From a virus, in the IMG/VR virus record IMGVR_UViG_3300037882_003529, positions 1-64,000 of that record: 64,000 nt of DNA; one strand, 5' to 3'. This document shows positions 27,972 through 36,762 of this stretch, piece by piece. The stretch's first letter is position 1. The number at the start of each line of letters is the position of its first letter. The notes beneath the pieces are model-generated. The model worked only from the letters and a program-made list of their open reading frames with translations, did no database searches and was not told where the DNA came from. The translations under genes and the position numbers were made by a program.

Positions 27972-29345
27972 CTAAAGAGATTTTAGTTCTTTCTCAAACA
28001 TTTTTGAGGGTTCGGTCGTACTCCAAGTTTCGATATCTTTCTCGAGACCTTGAATTTCTTTCATTGTATCATTAATCCATGAATCACTGAAATGCCAAAT
28101 TCGCATTTCAACTAATTCATCAATATGTTTAGAAGGATATCCTCGATTAATCAGTTCGGATTTAAGAAGCGATTTCGATTCTCGAAATTCAGCAAGAATG
28201 AAATCCAAATCTAAAACAGATTGAACAAACGTCAGTTTTGATTTTAGGAGATCAAGACGATCTTGATCTCGAGAAATCCAAGCTTTTAGACGACGAGGAT
28301 AAATCGATAAACGATATCGACAAAATTCGATCAACAATTCATTAGCGGTCGAAAATGTTCTTAAAGATCCATTTTCGTTAATTACTCTAATGGTTTCTCC
28401 TAAACCACTATCAAGCTTCAACAATTTGATGATAGCTTCATCATTTTTTTGAGCGACGCCTGGAATCTTTACAGTGAAATCAAAGTTGCCTTTAGAACAT
28501 TGCTCACTGTAGTCGGAGATTTTTTCTTCCGATAATAACTTTTGAAGAAAAGCGATATATTTTTCTCGCTCAATTCCAATCGGAAGTTCTGTGATTCGAA
28601 CTGAAATTCGACCTTCACGATTAAATTTACCTCGGCATCTCCATCTACCATTTGGATCTTTGTAGACTTTACCAGTGAAGTCAGCAAAATATGGAGGTAA
28701 ATCCATATTCAAAATTTCTTCTTCAGTCTTTCTGCCTGAAATAAAATCAGCACACACTGAAGCCAGTAATTTAGGATCTCTTGGTAAAATGTCAGTTGCG
28801 TAACCAATAGCTACACCTGAAGCTCCATTTACCAAAACCCATGGAATAAGCGGAAGAAGAAATTTTGGCTCTTTGTCTTCAGGATCAGGCGATTCTTCAA
28901 GAACATCCGAATCTACGAAGTATTTGTCATATTGAGGAGACAATTTAACAAACGTGTAACGAGGAGCTGAGGCTTCATTCACTACACGCGATCCAAAATT
29001 TCCTTCACCGTCAAGAATTGGCAAATTATTTCGCCATGTTCCGGCCATTAAGGTTGCGGCATCACTAAGACTTCCATCTCCATGATGGAATCCAGCATAA
29101 AGAACAGTTGCGCCTGCTAATGCGGCAGTTTTGATCTTTTTTGTCTTTGCGAGATTTGACGCGACCCAAACGAGTTTTCTTTGACTTGGCTTAAAGCCAT
29201 CGATCATCGAAGGAATAGCACGAGAATACAAAACGTATAAAGCGTAATCTCGATACGCCGTATTCAAAAAATCTGAAACAGAAATTTCAGAATCTTTGAT
29301 TTGCGGCTTTAACTCTTCAGTCCCAAAAAATTCTTTAATACTCAC
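27972..29345 (-). CDS. 52: Type II DNA topoisomerase, A-type subunit (gp52-like)
   Basis: 457 residues, about the size of T4 gp52 (442). It breaks and rejoins DNA. The winged-helix and tower features of GyrA/ParC are visible: YALYVLYSRAIPSMIDGFKPSQRK (about 33-56), HHGDGSLSDAATLMA (about 89-103), and the catalytic Tyr in EASAPRYTFVKLS (about 125-137). The beta-pinwheel C-terminal domain of GyrA is absent, as in T4. Partner subunit at 30379. Ends four bases before the next gene. Confidence 0.95.
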   Translation of the reverse strand: MSIKEFFGTEELKPQIKDSEISVSDFLNTAYRDYALYVLYSRAIPSMIDGFKPSQRKLVWVASNLAKTKKIKTAALAGATVLYAGFHHGDGSLSDAATLMAGTWRNNLPILDGEGNFGSRVVNEASAPRYTFVKLSPQYDKYFVDSDVLEESPDPEDKEPKFLLPLIPWVLVNGASGVAIGYATDILPRDPKLLASVCADFISGRKTEEEILNMDLPPYFADFTGKVYKDPNGRWRCRGKFNREGRISVRITELPIGIEREKYIAFLQKLLSEEKISDYSEQCSKGNFDFTVKIPGVAQKNDEAIIKLLKLDSGLGETIRVINENGSLRTFSTANELLIEFCRYRLSIYPRRLKAWISRDQDRLDLLKSKLTFVQSVLDLDFILAEFRESKSLLKSELINRGYPSKHIDELVEMRIWHFSDSWINDTMKEIQGLEKDIETWSTTEPSKMFEKELKSL

Positions 29346-29452
29346 AAAAATGGCTCGAAGAAAAGAATAAGCAATGTAAATCCTACAATCAAACCAATAA
29401 ATGTAATCGTTAACCGAAAGAACAAACCTTGTCTACCGTCATCTTCGCACAT
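29342..29452 (-). CDS. Small single-span membrane protein, 36 aa
   Basis: MCEDDGRQGLFFRLTI, then a hydrophobic stretch (FIGLIVGFTLLILFF) to the C-terminus. Four-base overlap with the gp52-like gene and placement just behind the early promoter at 29476 support it. Function unknown. Confidence 0.55.
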   Translation of the reverse strand: MCEDDGRQGLFFRLTITFIGLIVGFTLLILFFEPFL

Positions 29453-29475
29453 ATGGATCCTTTTGTATGATTTCG

Positions 29476-29504
29476 ATTATAACAACCAGGAACAGAAAGT
29501 AAAC
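29476..29504 (-). promoter_or_regulatory. T4-type early promoter inside a small gene
   Basis: Minus-strand GTTTACTTTC (GTTTAC at 29504-29499) and TGTTATAAT (TATAAT at 29481-29476), spacer 17 bp. The promoter is contained in the last codons and the stop of the 41-residue gene 29477-29602, and faces the gp52-like gene. Confidence 0.8.
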
Positions 29505-29602
29505 AGGACTATCACAGAAATAACAAGAACAAGCCATTTGGCTAAATCTTGATAATGCTCCGTATACAATTGTTCTTCTTCAGGTTCTTCATTGTTTTCC
29601 AT
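29477..29602 (-). CDS. Small membrane protein, 41 aa, carrying an embedded promoter
   Basis: Acidic N-terminus (MENNEEPEEEQLYTEHYQ) and a C-terminal membrane helix (WLVLVISVIVLFTFCSWLL). The bases for the last ten residues and stop double as the downstream promoter. Tail-anchor-like topology; function unknown. Confidence 0.55.
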   Translation of the reverse strand: MENNEEPEEEQLYTEHYQDLAKWLVLVISVIVLFTFCSWLL

Positions 29603-29605
29603 ACG

Positions 29606-29749
29606 TTATTCAGCTGTTTGTGATGGAAAAGGCTGTCTTGCGTTGATCTCGTACTCTCTAACACGATCTTCAACTTCTTTTTGAGTTGGAGCTTTCCCAG
29701 GAGGAGGAAGATAGACCACTCTTCCGTCTGTTAATGTAATCGCTATCAT
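29606..29749 (-). CDS. Hypothetical very small protein, 47 aa
   Basis: MIAITLTDGRVVYLPPPGK onward, ending SQTAE; one beta hairpin and one charged helix by composition. It has an AAGGAAAT site upstream and fits exactly between its neighbours. Confidence 0.5.
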   Translation of the reverse strand: MIAITLTDGRVVYLPPPGKAPTQKEVEDRVREYEINARQPFPSQTAE

Positions 29750-29761
29750 TGCGTAATTTCC

Positions 29762-30382
29762 TTACATGTAGTTGTCGACAAGTTCTTGTTCAGTCATGAT
29801 TCTAAATTCTACTTTTTGGCGCCAAAAATCAGCTGCTCTAATAACTGCTTGATGATCAGTTTCGCCACCTTTCACATCACAAATTACAAAAGGATTTCCA
29901 TTCTCTATTCCATAGACAGTTCTTGTAGGAGAGCTCAAGAATAATGGATCGCAAATCTCAAGAGTTTTATTCGTATTATAAAGATAGAGAGTCGTATTAA
30001 TTTTACTAAAAGCTTTCAGGATTTCTTTACGAACTTCATGATATCGAAGTTTTCCTAGACCGCAACCAAGAGCTGGAATTGCAATACTTTGAATTCCCAT
30101 AAACTCTACTTTGTCTCTAAGAGAAACTAAACCTTTTTTGATCCATATAATGCTCGAAGACGATTCCCAATGATTCTTTGTAGGAAAATTAAAAATCAAC
30201 TTTGAATCAAAGAAAGAATGGACAACACCCATATACAGTTGATTTTCTAAACAGAATTTTCGATAGCTATGATAATTTTTAGGAAATCGTTCTTTGAATT
30301 CTTTTGCTAATCCTGCTCCTGAGACTCCTTTGCAATTCACAGGATTTACTAAAGCTTCTGCTGGTGATTCAAATATGCTCAT
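29762..30382 (-). CDS. DarG-like macro domain protein
   Basis: 206 residues. The macro-domain signature is clear: ALVNPVNCKGVSGAGLAKEFKERFP (about 9-33), then SIAIPALGCGLGKLRYHEV (about 92-110). This form is close to the DarG/TARG1-type macro domain, which removes ADP-ribose from DNA or proteins and neutralises the DarT toxin. The C-terminal 70 residues are a separate unassigned region. It overlaps the topoisomerase B gene by four bases. A counter-defence role against ADP-ribosylating toxins is inferred; see also the NADAR protein at 36980. Confidence 0.85.
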   Translation of the reverse strand: MSIFESPAEALVNPVNCKGVSGAGLAKEFKERFPKNYHSYRKFCLENQLYMGVVHSFFDSKLIFNFPTKNHWESSSSIIWIKKGLVSLRDKVEFMGIQSIAIPALGCGLGKLRYHEVRKEILKAFSKINTTLYLYNTNKTLEICDPLFLSSPTRTVYGIENGNPFVICDVKGGETDHQAVIRAADFWRQKVEFRIMTEQELVDNYM

Positions 30383-32253
30383 AAAGCTTCTTTGTATAAA
30401 TTTGCTGCGTCAGAGAGCCAATCTTTTCGAAGATCAGCATCGTCGCCAAAAATGAGTTCCAATGAATTTTTCCAAGCCATATCGGCTCGAACTACTTGAA
30501 CCACAGGTTCATTAATCATTGCGCTGTATTCTGATTGAGTAAGAGAGCCCAACCCTTTAAGATAGGTGATTTCTGCGCCAGAAGGAATGGATTTCTGAGA
30601 CGACATGTAATCATCCATCGTATAGAACAAACCTTTCTTTTTGCCTTTTTCCCATTTGACGATTGGACTCTTCCAAATCACTACTCGTCCAGACTCAATT
30701 AAATTCGGCCAAAGAGAGAAAATGTTGATCAATAATCCAACAATAGAACTTCCGTCATGGTCAGCATCGGCCATCAAAGCAATGATACCGTAATTTAGAG
30801 CTCCTAAATCTGCTGGTTGTCCAGGCTGAAGTCCAATAATGTCAATCAAAGCTGAAATCTCAGGATTCGCCAGAATTTCAGACCATTTCAAACCATGAAT
30901 GTTTCGACATTTTCCTCTAAGAGGATATCCACCATGCAAATCTGCGTTTCGAACATCAGCTAAAGCGCCAATTGCTGACATCCCTTCAGCCAAAAATAAA
31001 ATTGTTTTAGATCGGTCACGAGAGTTCGCAGGCATGTGAGCTGGAACTGTCTTTTTACCTCTCTTTCGACTTGAAATTGCTGATCTTTCTTTTGCTTCTT
31101 CTTTAAGTCGATATGCTTCAATGATCGGATCTACTAGACCTGGAGTTGAAGAAATCGACTTAGCAATTTTTTCTGCGTCGATGCCTTCGAAGAATGGAGA
31201 CAATGAAGACGCTGAGTTTGTAAGATATTCTTTTGCTTGGCTTCTAAATTTAACATTGGTTACACCATTAAGCATAACCACAAAGCCAAGTTTATTGCGA
31301 GCATCTTTTGGTTTGATTTCCAGCTTGTGTTGCTTCTTAATTCTTTCTACTAAATGCTGAACCACAAGCTCTCGAATGTAATCAACATGGCCGCCACCTT
31401 CGTAGGTGTCGATGCCATTCACAAATGAAATTTGCTTTGGCTCTTCAGAAGAAAATATAGCAACTCGAGTTCCAGTCTTTTGAGAAATTTGAATTTCAAC
31501 ATCTCTGCCTGGAGAATGAGATCGAGCATATGACGCAAAATCTCGACCTTTAATTTCGGTACCATTGAAAGTAAAAATGATTTGAGGTAGAGCAACAGAC
31601 AGATCGATCACCCGTTTCATCATCAGGTCACTATGATCTTGGTCAATAGAATCTACATCTTTAAACAAAGACCAATCTGGTGTGAAACCGATTGATGTTC
31701 CTGATTCAACTAGAGCTGATGCTCTTTTTCTTTTTTCTGTTACACCTTTCGATGACTCTAACCAAAATTGGTTTTGGCCATCAAAAGTAATGAGAACAAA
31801 TTGAGAGGAAAGCATATTGACTAAAGCTGCCCCTAATCCATGAGTTCCCATCGACGCATAATCTTTTTCTTTGAAATTAGAACCAGTTCTTAAGCATGTA
31901 ACAGCAGCTTCAGCTTGAAGCATATCTGGATCATCGGCCATAGGAATCTGAGGAATTCCTCTGCCATTATCAGCTACGCTAATAAGATCCTGTTTCAAGT
32001 CGACATTGATTCGAAATTGTCGACCTTTTGTTGTTAGATGATTTGTTCTAAACGATTCGTCGATCGAGTTTGAAATAATTTCATCAAACATTTTTAGGAT
32101 CGCTGGAGAAAAATCAACTTTCTTTTCTACAAATCCTTGAGGAGAAACCGTCCAACGAGTATGAGATTCTCGTTCAGTGGATCCAACATACATGCCAGGT
32201 TTTTGTCTAACATGTTCGATTTCGCTAAGTCTCTCGATTACATTGTTTGTCAT
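30379..32253 (-). CDS. 39: Type II DNA topoisomerase, ATPase and TOPRIM subunit (gp39/gp60-like)
   Basis: About 624 residues from the ATG at 32253 (MTNNVIERLSEIEHVRQKP); the frame extends 30 codons further but without homologous character. GHKL ATPase motifs: EIISNSIDES (about 60), VADNGRGIP, MGTHGLGAALVN. TOPRIM motifs: LFLAEGMSA (about 420) and MADADHDGSSIVGLL (about 500). In T4 these functions are split between gp39 and gp60; here they are one continuous chain. Supplies the ATPase for the 27972 subunit. A TGTTATAAT box at 32345-32350 may be its promoter. Confidence 0.94.
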   Translation of the reverse strand: MTNNVIERLSEIEHVRQKPGMYVGSTERESHTRWTVSPQGFVEKKVDFSPAILKMFDEIISNSIDESFRTNHLTTKGRQFRINVDLKQDLISVADNGRGIPQIPMADDPDMLQAEAAVTCLRTGSNFKEKDYASMGTHGLGAALVNMLSSQFVLITFDGQNQFWLESSKGVTEKRKRASALVESGTSIGFTPDWSLFKDVDSIDQDHSDLMMKRVIDLSVALPQIIFTFNGTEIKGRDFASYARSHSPGRDVEIQISQKTGTRVAIFSSEEPKQISFVNGIDTYEGGGHVDYIRELVVQHLVERIKKQHKLEIKPKDARNKLGFVVMLNGVTNVKFRSQAKEYLTNSASSLSPFFEGIDAEKIAKSISSTPGLVDPIIEAYRLKEEAKERSAISSRKRGKKTVPAHMPANSRDRSKTILFLAEGMSAIGALADVRNADLHGGYPLRGKCRNIHGLKWSEILANPEISALIDIIGLQPGQPADLGALNYGIIALMADADHDGSSIVGLLINIFSLWPNLIESGRVVIWKSPIVKWEKGKKKGLFYTMDDYMSSQKSIPSGAEITYLKGLGSLTQSEYSAMINEPVVQVVRADMAWKNSLELIFGDDADLRKDWLSDAANLYKEAL

Positions 32254-32459
32254 TCTGAAACCTTTTCTGCTGTCTGAGGAATAGGATGTTGTGGAGAACA
32301 ACTTGAGACCATTTGCCAGACTATCGAAGCAACCGCAATCCAAAAGAAAATTATAACACTAGAAGCAATTCGGCTAATAAATTGGTTTGCTTCAGCTTCA
32401 TTCAATGTGGCGCCAGATGGTTCATCAAGCCAATGTTTTTTATTTTCGCATTCGCACAT
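32250..32459 (-). CDS. Small membrane protein, 69 aa
   Basis: Cys/acidic N-terminus (MCECENKKHWLDEPSGAT) then one membrane helix (ASSVIIFFWIAVASIVWQMV, about 31-50). Its stop overlaps the start of the topoisomerase B gene. No function assigned. Confidence 0.55.
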   Translation of the reverse strand: MCECENKKHWLDEPSGATLNEAEANQFISRIASSVIIFFWIAVASIVWQMVSSCSPQHPIPQTAEKVSE

Positions 32460-32473
32460 ATCAACAACTCCAG

Positions 32474-32839
32474 TTAAGGTTGTAGTTTTGAATCATAATC
32501 GCCATCAAATTGTACCCCAAAATAGCCTGATCCGGTATATCCAGTTAAATCTTGAGAAAGTTGAACGCGGTCACCGAATAAATCTGATTGAATCATACTT
32601 AAAATTTCGTTTTCTTCCTCAAGATATGGTTCAATTCCACAAGCGACAATGTGACAATTTTTCTTAAACTGTTCATGCTCATCTGAAGAAATCGTAATTT
32701 CATCGTGAAAGCCGATATTTTTGTTTTCTAGCAAAGGTCGAAAAATCTTGTGAATTCTTCTTAGCTTCACTTGCCCATTACCCAATCTTTTGAATTGCAT
32801 TGTTTCATAAGCACGTATTGCCCAACTTGGCGCACTCAT
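32474..32839 (-). CDS. Hypothetical protein, 121 aa
   Basis: 121 residues starting MSAPSWAIRAYETMQFKRL, basic N-terminal half and acidic C-terminal half. Lies just behind the promoter-like sequence at 32865-32891. No domain recognised. Confidence 0.55.
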   Translation of the reverse strand: MSAPSWAIRAYETMQFKRLGNGQVKLRRIHKIFRPLLENKNIGFHDEITISSDEHEQFKKNCHIVACGIEPYLEEENEILSMIQSDLFGDRVQLSQDLTGYTGSGYFGVQFDGDYDSKLQP

Positions 32840-32864
32840 AAATGGACTCCATATTTTCAGATAT

Positions 32865-32891
32865 CATATACTATTCTGGGCTGTAGTAAAC
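32865..32891 (-). promoter_or_regulatory. Possible early-type promoter overlapping a hairpin
   Basis: Minus-strand GTTTAC (32891-32886) and TATATG (32870-32865), spacer 15 bp, weaker than the others. Confidence 0.45.
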
Positions 32892-32905
32892 TTTCTACAG
32901 CCCAG
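32874..32905 (-). terminator. Hairpin after the 103-residue gene
   Basis: Perfect stem CTGGGCTGTAG/CTACAGCCCAG with an eight-base loop right after the 32912 gene. No T-run follows. The loop contains the GTTTAC box of the putative promoter, so the same bases may end one transcript and start another. Confidence 0.5.
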
Positions 32906-32911
32906 TAAGTC

Positions 32912-33223
32912 TTATTTCTCGTCGTGTAATTTGTCTATGGCTTGACGAGTAGAAAGTTCAGTGTCAGTAATGCTATCGCTTTCGATACGACGGCCATTCA
33001 ACTTATCTCTCATATTTGGCGACATCATATCAATAAGAGATTTATTTGTTTCACGTAAAGGATTAGGTCTTTCTGTGTTTAGTTGATCTGCGGCTTTTGC
33101 GATCACCGGATCAGTTCTAAATTTCAAATACAACCTAATAGAAAGAACAACAACAAATAAAAAAACAATTAAGACCGAAACCCAATCAAAGGTAAAAAAC
33201 CAAATCAACCAATCATTCATCAT
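32912..33223 (-). CDS. Small membrane protein, 103 aa
   Basis: N-terminal membrane helix (WVSVLIVFLFVVVLSIRLYL, about 14-33) and a charged cytoplasmic tail. Overlaps the 107-residue gene by 11 bp. Function unknown. Confidence 0.6.
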   Translation of the reverse strand: MMNDWLIWFFTFDWVSVLIVFLFVVVLSIRLYLKFRTDPVIAKAADQLNTERPNPLRETNKSLIDMMSPNMRDKLNGRRIESDSITDTELSTRQAIDKLHDEK

Positions 33224-33536
33224 CTGAGCTATCCTGGGAAATGTTCTCGTGTGGAACGATCGATCCTGGGAAAAGACTTTCTACAGCAGTCTGATAAGTT
33301 TCCGAAGCTGCTGCTCGTTTTCTTACCTCATCTCTAAACCGATCTTTTGCGATCAAATAAGATAGACTTTTTGGCATTTCATATTTTTCTTCAAGATCTT
33401 CACGAATTGCCTTAATATGATCTTGCTGTCCTGCAATAAGAGTAAGAGCATTCACGATTTCTTCGATTGCTCCTGCGATTTTCTTTTTATCTTCAGGACT
33501 ACTTGGAGCTACCCAATCTGGATCTACTGATGACAT
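33213..33536 (-). CDS. Hypothetical helical protein, 107 aa
   Basis: 107 residues, helical, acidic at both ends (ends QDSSDDE). Starts nine bases after the PurA-like gene, so co-expressed with it. No motif recognised. Confidence 0.6.
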   Translation of the reverse strand: MSSVDPDWVAPSSPEDKKKIAGAIEEIVNALTLIAGQQDHIKAIREDLEEKYEMPKSLSYLIAKDRFRDEVRKRAAASETYQTAVESLFPGSIVPHENISQDSSDDE

Positions 33537-33545
33537 ACACTTTCC

Positions 33546-34778
33546 TTATATTGATGAAACTGTTGATCGTCTTTCGGCTACCGATTGACGAGTTTTTCCA
33601 GTCGAAATATATCGAATAGGAATTGATATTTTATCTCCTGGAAAGTTAAAATCTTGGGAATCAGCCCATGTTACTGCTAAAACAGGATCCCAATATGTTT
33701 GTTTTTGGGACATGGTCGTAAAAAGGTCACTGCAAATTCGAATTCGCATATCACCTAGATCAAGTTTGCCTCGCCTTTGATCTCCTTGCCATTGATTTGG
33801 TTTATTTGTGTCATCATCGAACTTAACCCAATCTTGGCTCTGGCTTGAATACATTTGACCTGTTCCGTGACGAGTCAAATAAGTTCTAGTCACATAGATC
33901 GGCTGAATTTCGACCGATTTAGTAAGATTTCCTTTAAAAATCTCACCAGAAAGATCATTAATTGCTTCGGAAGCTGACTCTATTCCAGGATCAGAAGGAG
34001 TTAAATGCGGACTCCAAGTGGGCTGACCGATTAATTTTTCAGAAAGGCCAAGTCCTTGTGCACCTTCAACGATGATTTGAAAATGTTCGCCTAATAATAC
34101 CTTTTGATGCTCAGAAATTGAATTGTCGTTAAATTCTTTTACTTTGTATAGTGATTCAGTAAAAAGTGACAATAATTCAGATGAACAATATAAAGAAACA
34201 TCAAATAATCCTTTTGACTTCTCGTTTAGATTTTCTAAACCATAGTTTCGATGTTTAGCTATACGAGTAGGATTAATGTATTTTAATCGAAGTGCTTCTT
34301 CTTTGAATGATTTAGATCTTTTGAAACATTCAAAAATTCCGTGGCCACAAGATCCATGCCGGCCACTACCTCGATTTGTTTCATGGATTTGATTTGTTGC
34401 CATATCCCAAGGCGTAACAATTCGACAAGATGGTGATATCATAATAATTGGAGTCCATCCAAAAAAATCCTTGAACTTTTCCAATTCTTTGAGAAGAGCT
34501 AAAGGATTTAGATAGAAGTTAGAACCCAAATATCCAATTACATTACGGCCAACACCACATCCAGAAGGAATTGAATTAAAGACGAAAGATCTACCATCTG
34601 GATAATTCACTGTATGTCCAGCTTGAGCGCCTCCATTATGACGAATACATATCACATAATGGAGATTTCTGTTCGTTTCGACATCATATTGAAGCGCTTT
34701 GTTAGTAAGATAATCGGTCATTAAACCTTTACCTTCGTCGCCGAAATTTGCTCCAATCACAACTGGAATGGTTATCAT
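33546..34778 (-). CDS. Adenylosuccinate synthetase-like protein (PurA/PurZ family)
   Basis: 410 residues. The PurA fold is clear: the IMP/GTP loop GANFGDEGKGLMTDYL (residues 8-23), HNGGAQAGHTVNY (about 48-60), PSGCGVGRNVIGYLG, RGSGRHGSCGHGIFECFKRS, EGAQGLGLS (about 238) and VTRTYLTRHGTG. PurA joins Asp to IMP with GTP. Phage PurZ relatives use dGMP to make 2-aminoadenine, and there the catalytic Asp of GDEGKG is usually replaced; here Asp is retained, so adenylosuccinate-type chemistry is likelier. The chain lacks about 20 residues of cellular PurA. A MazG-like hydrolase is at 42586. Confidence 0.85.
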   Translation of the reverse strand: MITIPVVIGANFGDEGKGLMTDYLTNKALQYDVETNRNLHYVICIRHNGGAQAGHTVNYPDGRSFVFNSIPSGCGVGRNVIGYLGSNFYLNPLALLKELEKFKDFFGWTPIIMISPSCRIVTPWDMATNQIHETNRGSGRHGSCGHGIFECFKRSKSFKEEALRLKYINPTRIAKHRNYGLENLNEKSKGLFDVSLYCSSELLSLFTESLYKVKEFNDNSISEHQKVLLGEHFQIIVEGAQGLGLSEKLIGQPTWSPHLTPSDPGIESASEAINDLSGEIFKGNLTKSVEIQPIYVTRTYLTRHGTGQMYSSQSQDWVKFDDDTNKPNQWQGDQRRGKLDLGDMRIRICSDLFTTMSQKQTYWDPVLAVTWADSQDFNFPGDKISIPIRYISTGKTRQSVAERRSTVSSI

Positions 34779-35698
34779 TATTTTACTCGAGTCATTCCAG
34801 AGTTTTTAGGAGCGACCGTCAAACCTTGAAGAGCATTTGCAATCACTAAAGATTTGTCTCCAGACCAGCTTGCCGCTACTGAGGCAACTGAAGAACCTTC
34901 GACCACTTGGATGGTCGATACAACCAACTCAGAAAGACTTTCTGAATTAGACAATCGAAGATAGCGTTGACCTAATAAAGCTTTCCAAGATTTGTCGACC
35001 TCCTGGCCATAATATCGATAATGGCTTCCTTCTTCAACAGCAATATGAAAAACTTCATATTGACTTTGGGCTAAAGCTAATAAATCTTCAGCTGAATAAT
35101 CTACCTCAGAATCAATACCCAAAAATTCTTTAGCTCTATTTTTTGGTATGCCTGCTGGAGCTTGCTCATCACCAACCGTAAAGAGATATCCTTTTTTGCC
35201 TCGTTTAGAAAAAGAATCAGTTTTGGTCATTAATCCTGCGACAGCCCAAGCGGCGTCGTAAGATTCTGTTAAATTACCACCACCGCCACCTTCGATATAA
35301 ATCTTATGAAGCTGTTCAACGATTGAATTATTGGCCTCAAATTGGCTAACTTGAATTGGAGCTCTGTCGCAGCGAACATCACCAATAGCAATAAACATCA
35401 AATGAGGATTAGTGACTGGTTTTCGGTCAAGGATTTCTTGGAACAAAATTCCAAGTCCTTTAATTGCCATACTTTGAGCAAGAGAACCCATTGAACCGGT
35501 AACATCGAGTGCCACAATGATTGGAGTTGACAAAGGATTATCAGGAGAATCTACTGATTCGCGAATTCCATTTGTAAAATTTAGAGGATCTAGAGAAGGA
35601 TCTAGATAAACAGATGTAAAATTTTCGTGAATCGGTTTGGTTGCAGCTACTGCCGCTGAAGCCAAATATGCTGATGGATTAAATGCACCATGTCCCAT
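34778..35698 (-). CDS. VWA-domain protein
   Basis: 306 residues. MIDAS motif VALDVTGSMGSLAQSMA (about 59-75), TESYDAAWAV (T in the MIDAS second motif, about 142) and a following KGYLFTVGDEQAPAG acidic motif. The C-terminal region is unassigned. It starts eleven bases after the J-domain gene and its end touches the PurA-like gene, so the three are co-expressed. VWA proteins usually bind other proteins through a metal ion; the partner may be the J-domain/kinase-like protein. Confidence 0.85.
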   Translation of the reverse strand: MGHGAFNPSAYLASAAVAATKPIHENFTSVYLDPSLDPLNFTNGIRESVDSPDNPLSTPIIVALDVTGSMGSLAQSMAIKGLGILFQEILDRKPVTNPHLMFIAIGDVRCDRAPIQVSQFEANNSIVEQLHKIYIEGGGGGNLTESYDAAWAVAGLMTKTDSFSKRGKKGYLFTVGDEQAPAGIPKNRAKEFLGIDSEVDYSAEDLLALAQSQYEVFHIAVEEGSHYRYYGQEVDKSWKALLGQRYLRLSNSESLSELVVSTIQVVEGSSVASVAASWSGDKSLVIANALQGLTVAPKNSGMTRVK

Positions 35699-35709
35699 GG
35701 TAGTTCTCC

Positions 35710-36762
35710 TTACGTTGATGATGGATATACTTGATCGAAAGTTAAGGGTGTTTCCGTAAATCTGATTTCGCCAAATTCTTTCTTGACGCCATCATACCAT
35801 ATCCGGAGATCATCTATTGCTGTTGATTGATGTTTAGAAAACCAAGGCAATAAATTCTTCGGAATTTTAGGATAGAACAACTTTAGAGCTATTGTTCTGG
35901 CTTGAAGGCGATGTAAATCAAATCCAGCTTTATCAGAAGATTTTCCTAGTCGATTTGGAGGAAATTCAATTTCTTTCGGAAACAAATCGACTTTATTGCC
36001 TAAAGAATACAGACATTCATTGCCGCCTAAGCAAAACACATCATGTGTTTTAGGATCTATAAATGACGAAGAAATTAATGAAAGATTAACTAAATCTACC
36101 GTCTCTAATGTACAAATCATGGTCAAAATTCTTGTGATAATCCAAGCTTTAGTTTTTGGATCAAAAGAATTAAGCAGATTATAGGAGTCAGTTAGCTTAA
36201 CAATATCTTTTGGCTTATCAAATAAGAGAATGAATCCGTCATCTGGTGCAGCCCAACAAGTATGATGAAATTTAAAAGCCCATAAAGCTTTTGCTACATC
36301 TTCGTTTGGGAATTTTTTCTTGTTTGTCGTAATTCGATTTTTGAGGAGCTTATCGGCATTCTCAATACGATCACCAAGATCATTCCAGTCTTTTGAAAAT
36401 TCGAGCCATCGATATTTTGGAGTGATATGCTCTATGATTCCTTCACAAATCAATCGAGAAATTCTAACATTTTCGATGATGATTCGACTGTTTGAAGTTT
36501 TAATTACGACAGAATTTGATTTGGTAGCTTCTCCATTCCAAACCTTAGTCAAATGAACAAAAACATCACTCGAACCATTTGGTTTATCAGGGTGCCATTT
36601 TCTTCGAAGTCGATCAAATTCTTTCTGATCGTTGTTAAACAAAATACTCCGATCACTGATTGATAAAATTTCTTTTGAAGAAAGATCGCTCATATATTCA
36701 TTGCTTTTTGAGATGACGTCTGTAACCGATAGACTTAGAAACGGGGTGCCTATTTCTAGCAT
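35710..36762 (-). CDS. J-domain protein with a possible kinase-like C-terminal region
   Basis: About 350 residues from the ATG at 36762 (a GTG five codons earlier is possible). Residues 40-75 contain FDRLRRKWHPDKPNGSS, the HPD loop of a DnaJ-type J domain, which stimulates DnaK ATPase. The remaining 270 residues have features loosely like a protein-kinase fold (LISSSFIDPKTHDVFCLGG in the place of the catalytic loop/DFG area) but no clear catalytic residues. Its start lies inside the 66-residue gene upstream. Neighbour of the VWA gene. Confidence 0.65.
   Translation of the reverse strand: MLEIGTPFLSLSVTDVISKSNEYMSDLSSKEILSISDRSILFNNDQKEFDRLRRKWHPDKPNGSSDVFVHLTKVWNGEATKSNSVVIKTSNSRIIIENVRISRLICEGIIEHITPKYRWLEFSKDWNDLGDRIENADKLLKNRITTNKKKFPNEDVAKALWAFKFHHTCWAAPDDGFILLFDKPKDIVKLTDSYNLLNSFDPKTKAWIITRILTMICTLETVDLVNLSLISSSFIDPKTHDVFCLGGNECLYSLGNKVDLFPKEIEFPPNRLGKSSDKAGFDLHRLQARTIALKLFYPKIPKNLLPWFSKHQSTAIDDLRIWYDGVKKEFGEIRFTETPLTFDQVYPSST

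Noticed and set aside
29341-29760. Treating the 400-bp gap after the gp52-like gene as noncoding
   Set aside because: Three short but well-packed frames (36, 41 and 47 codons) and a promoter explain it.
33546-34778. Calling the PurA-like gene purZ
   Set aside because: The loop keeps the Asp typical of PurA, and no DatZ or DpoZ gene is seen here, so a 2-aminoadenine pathway is not supported.
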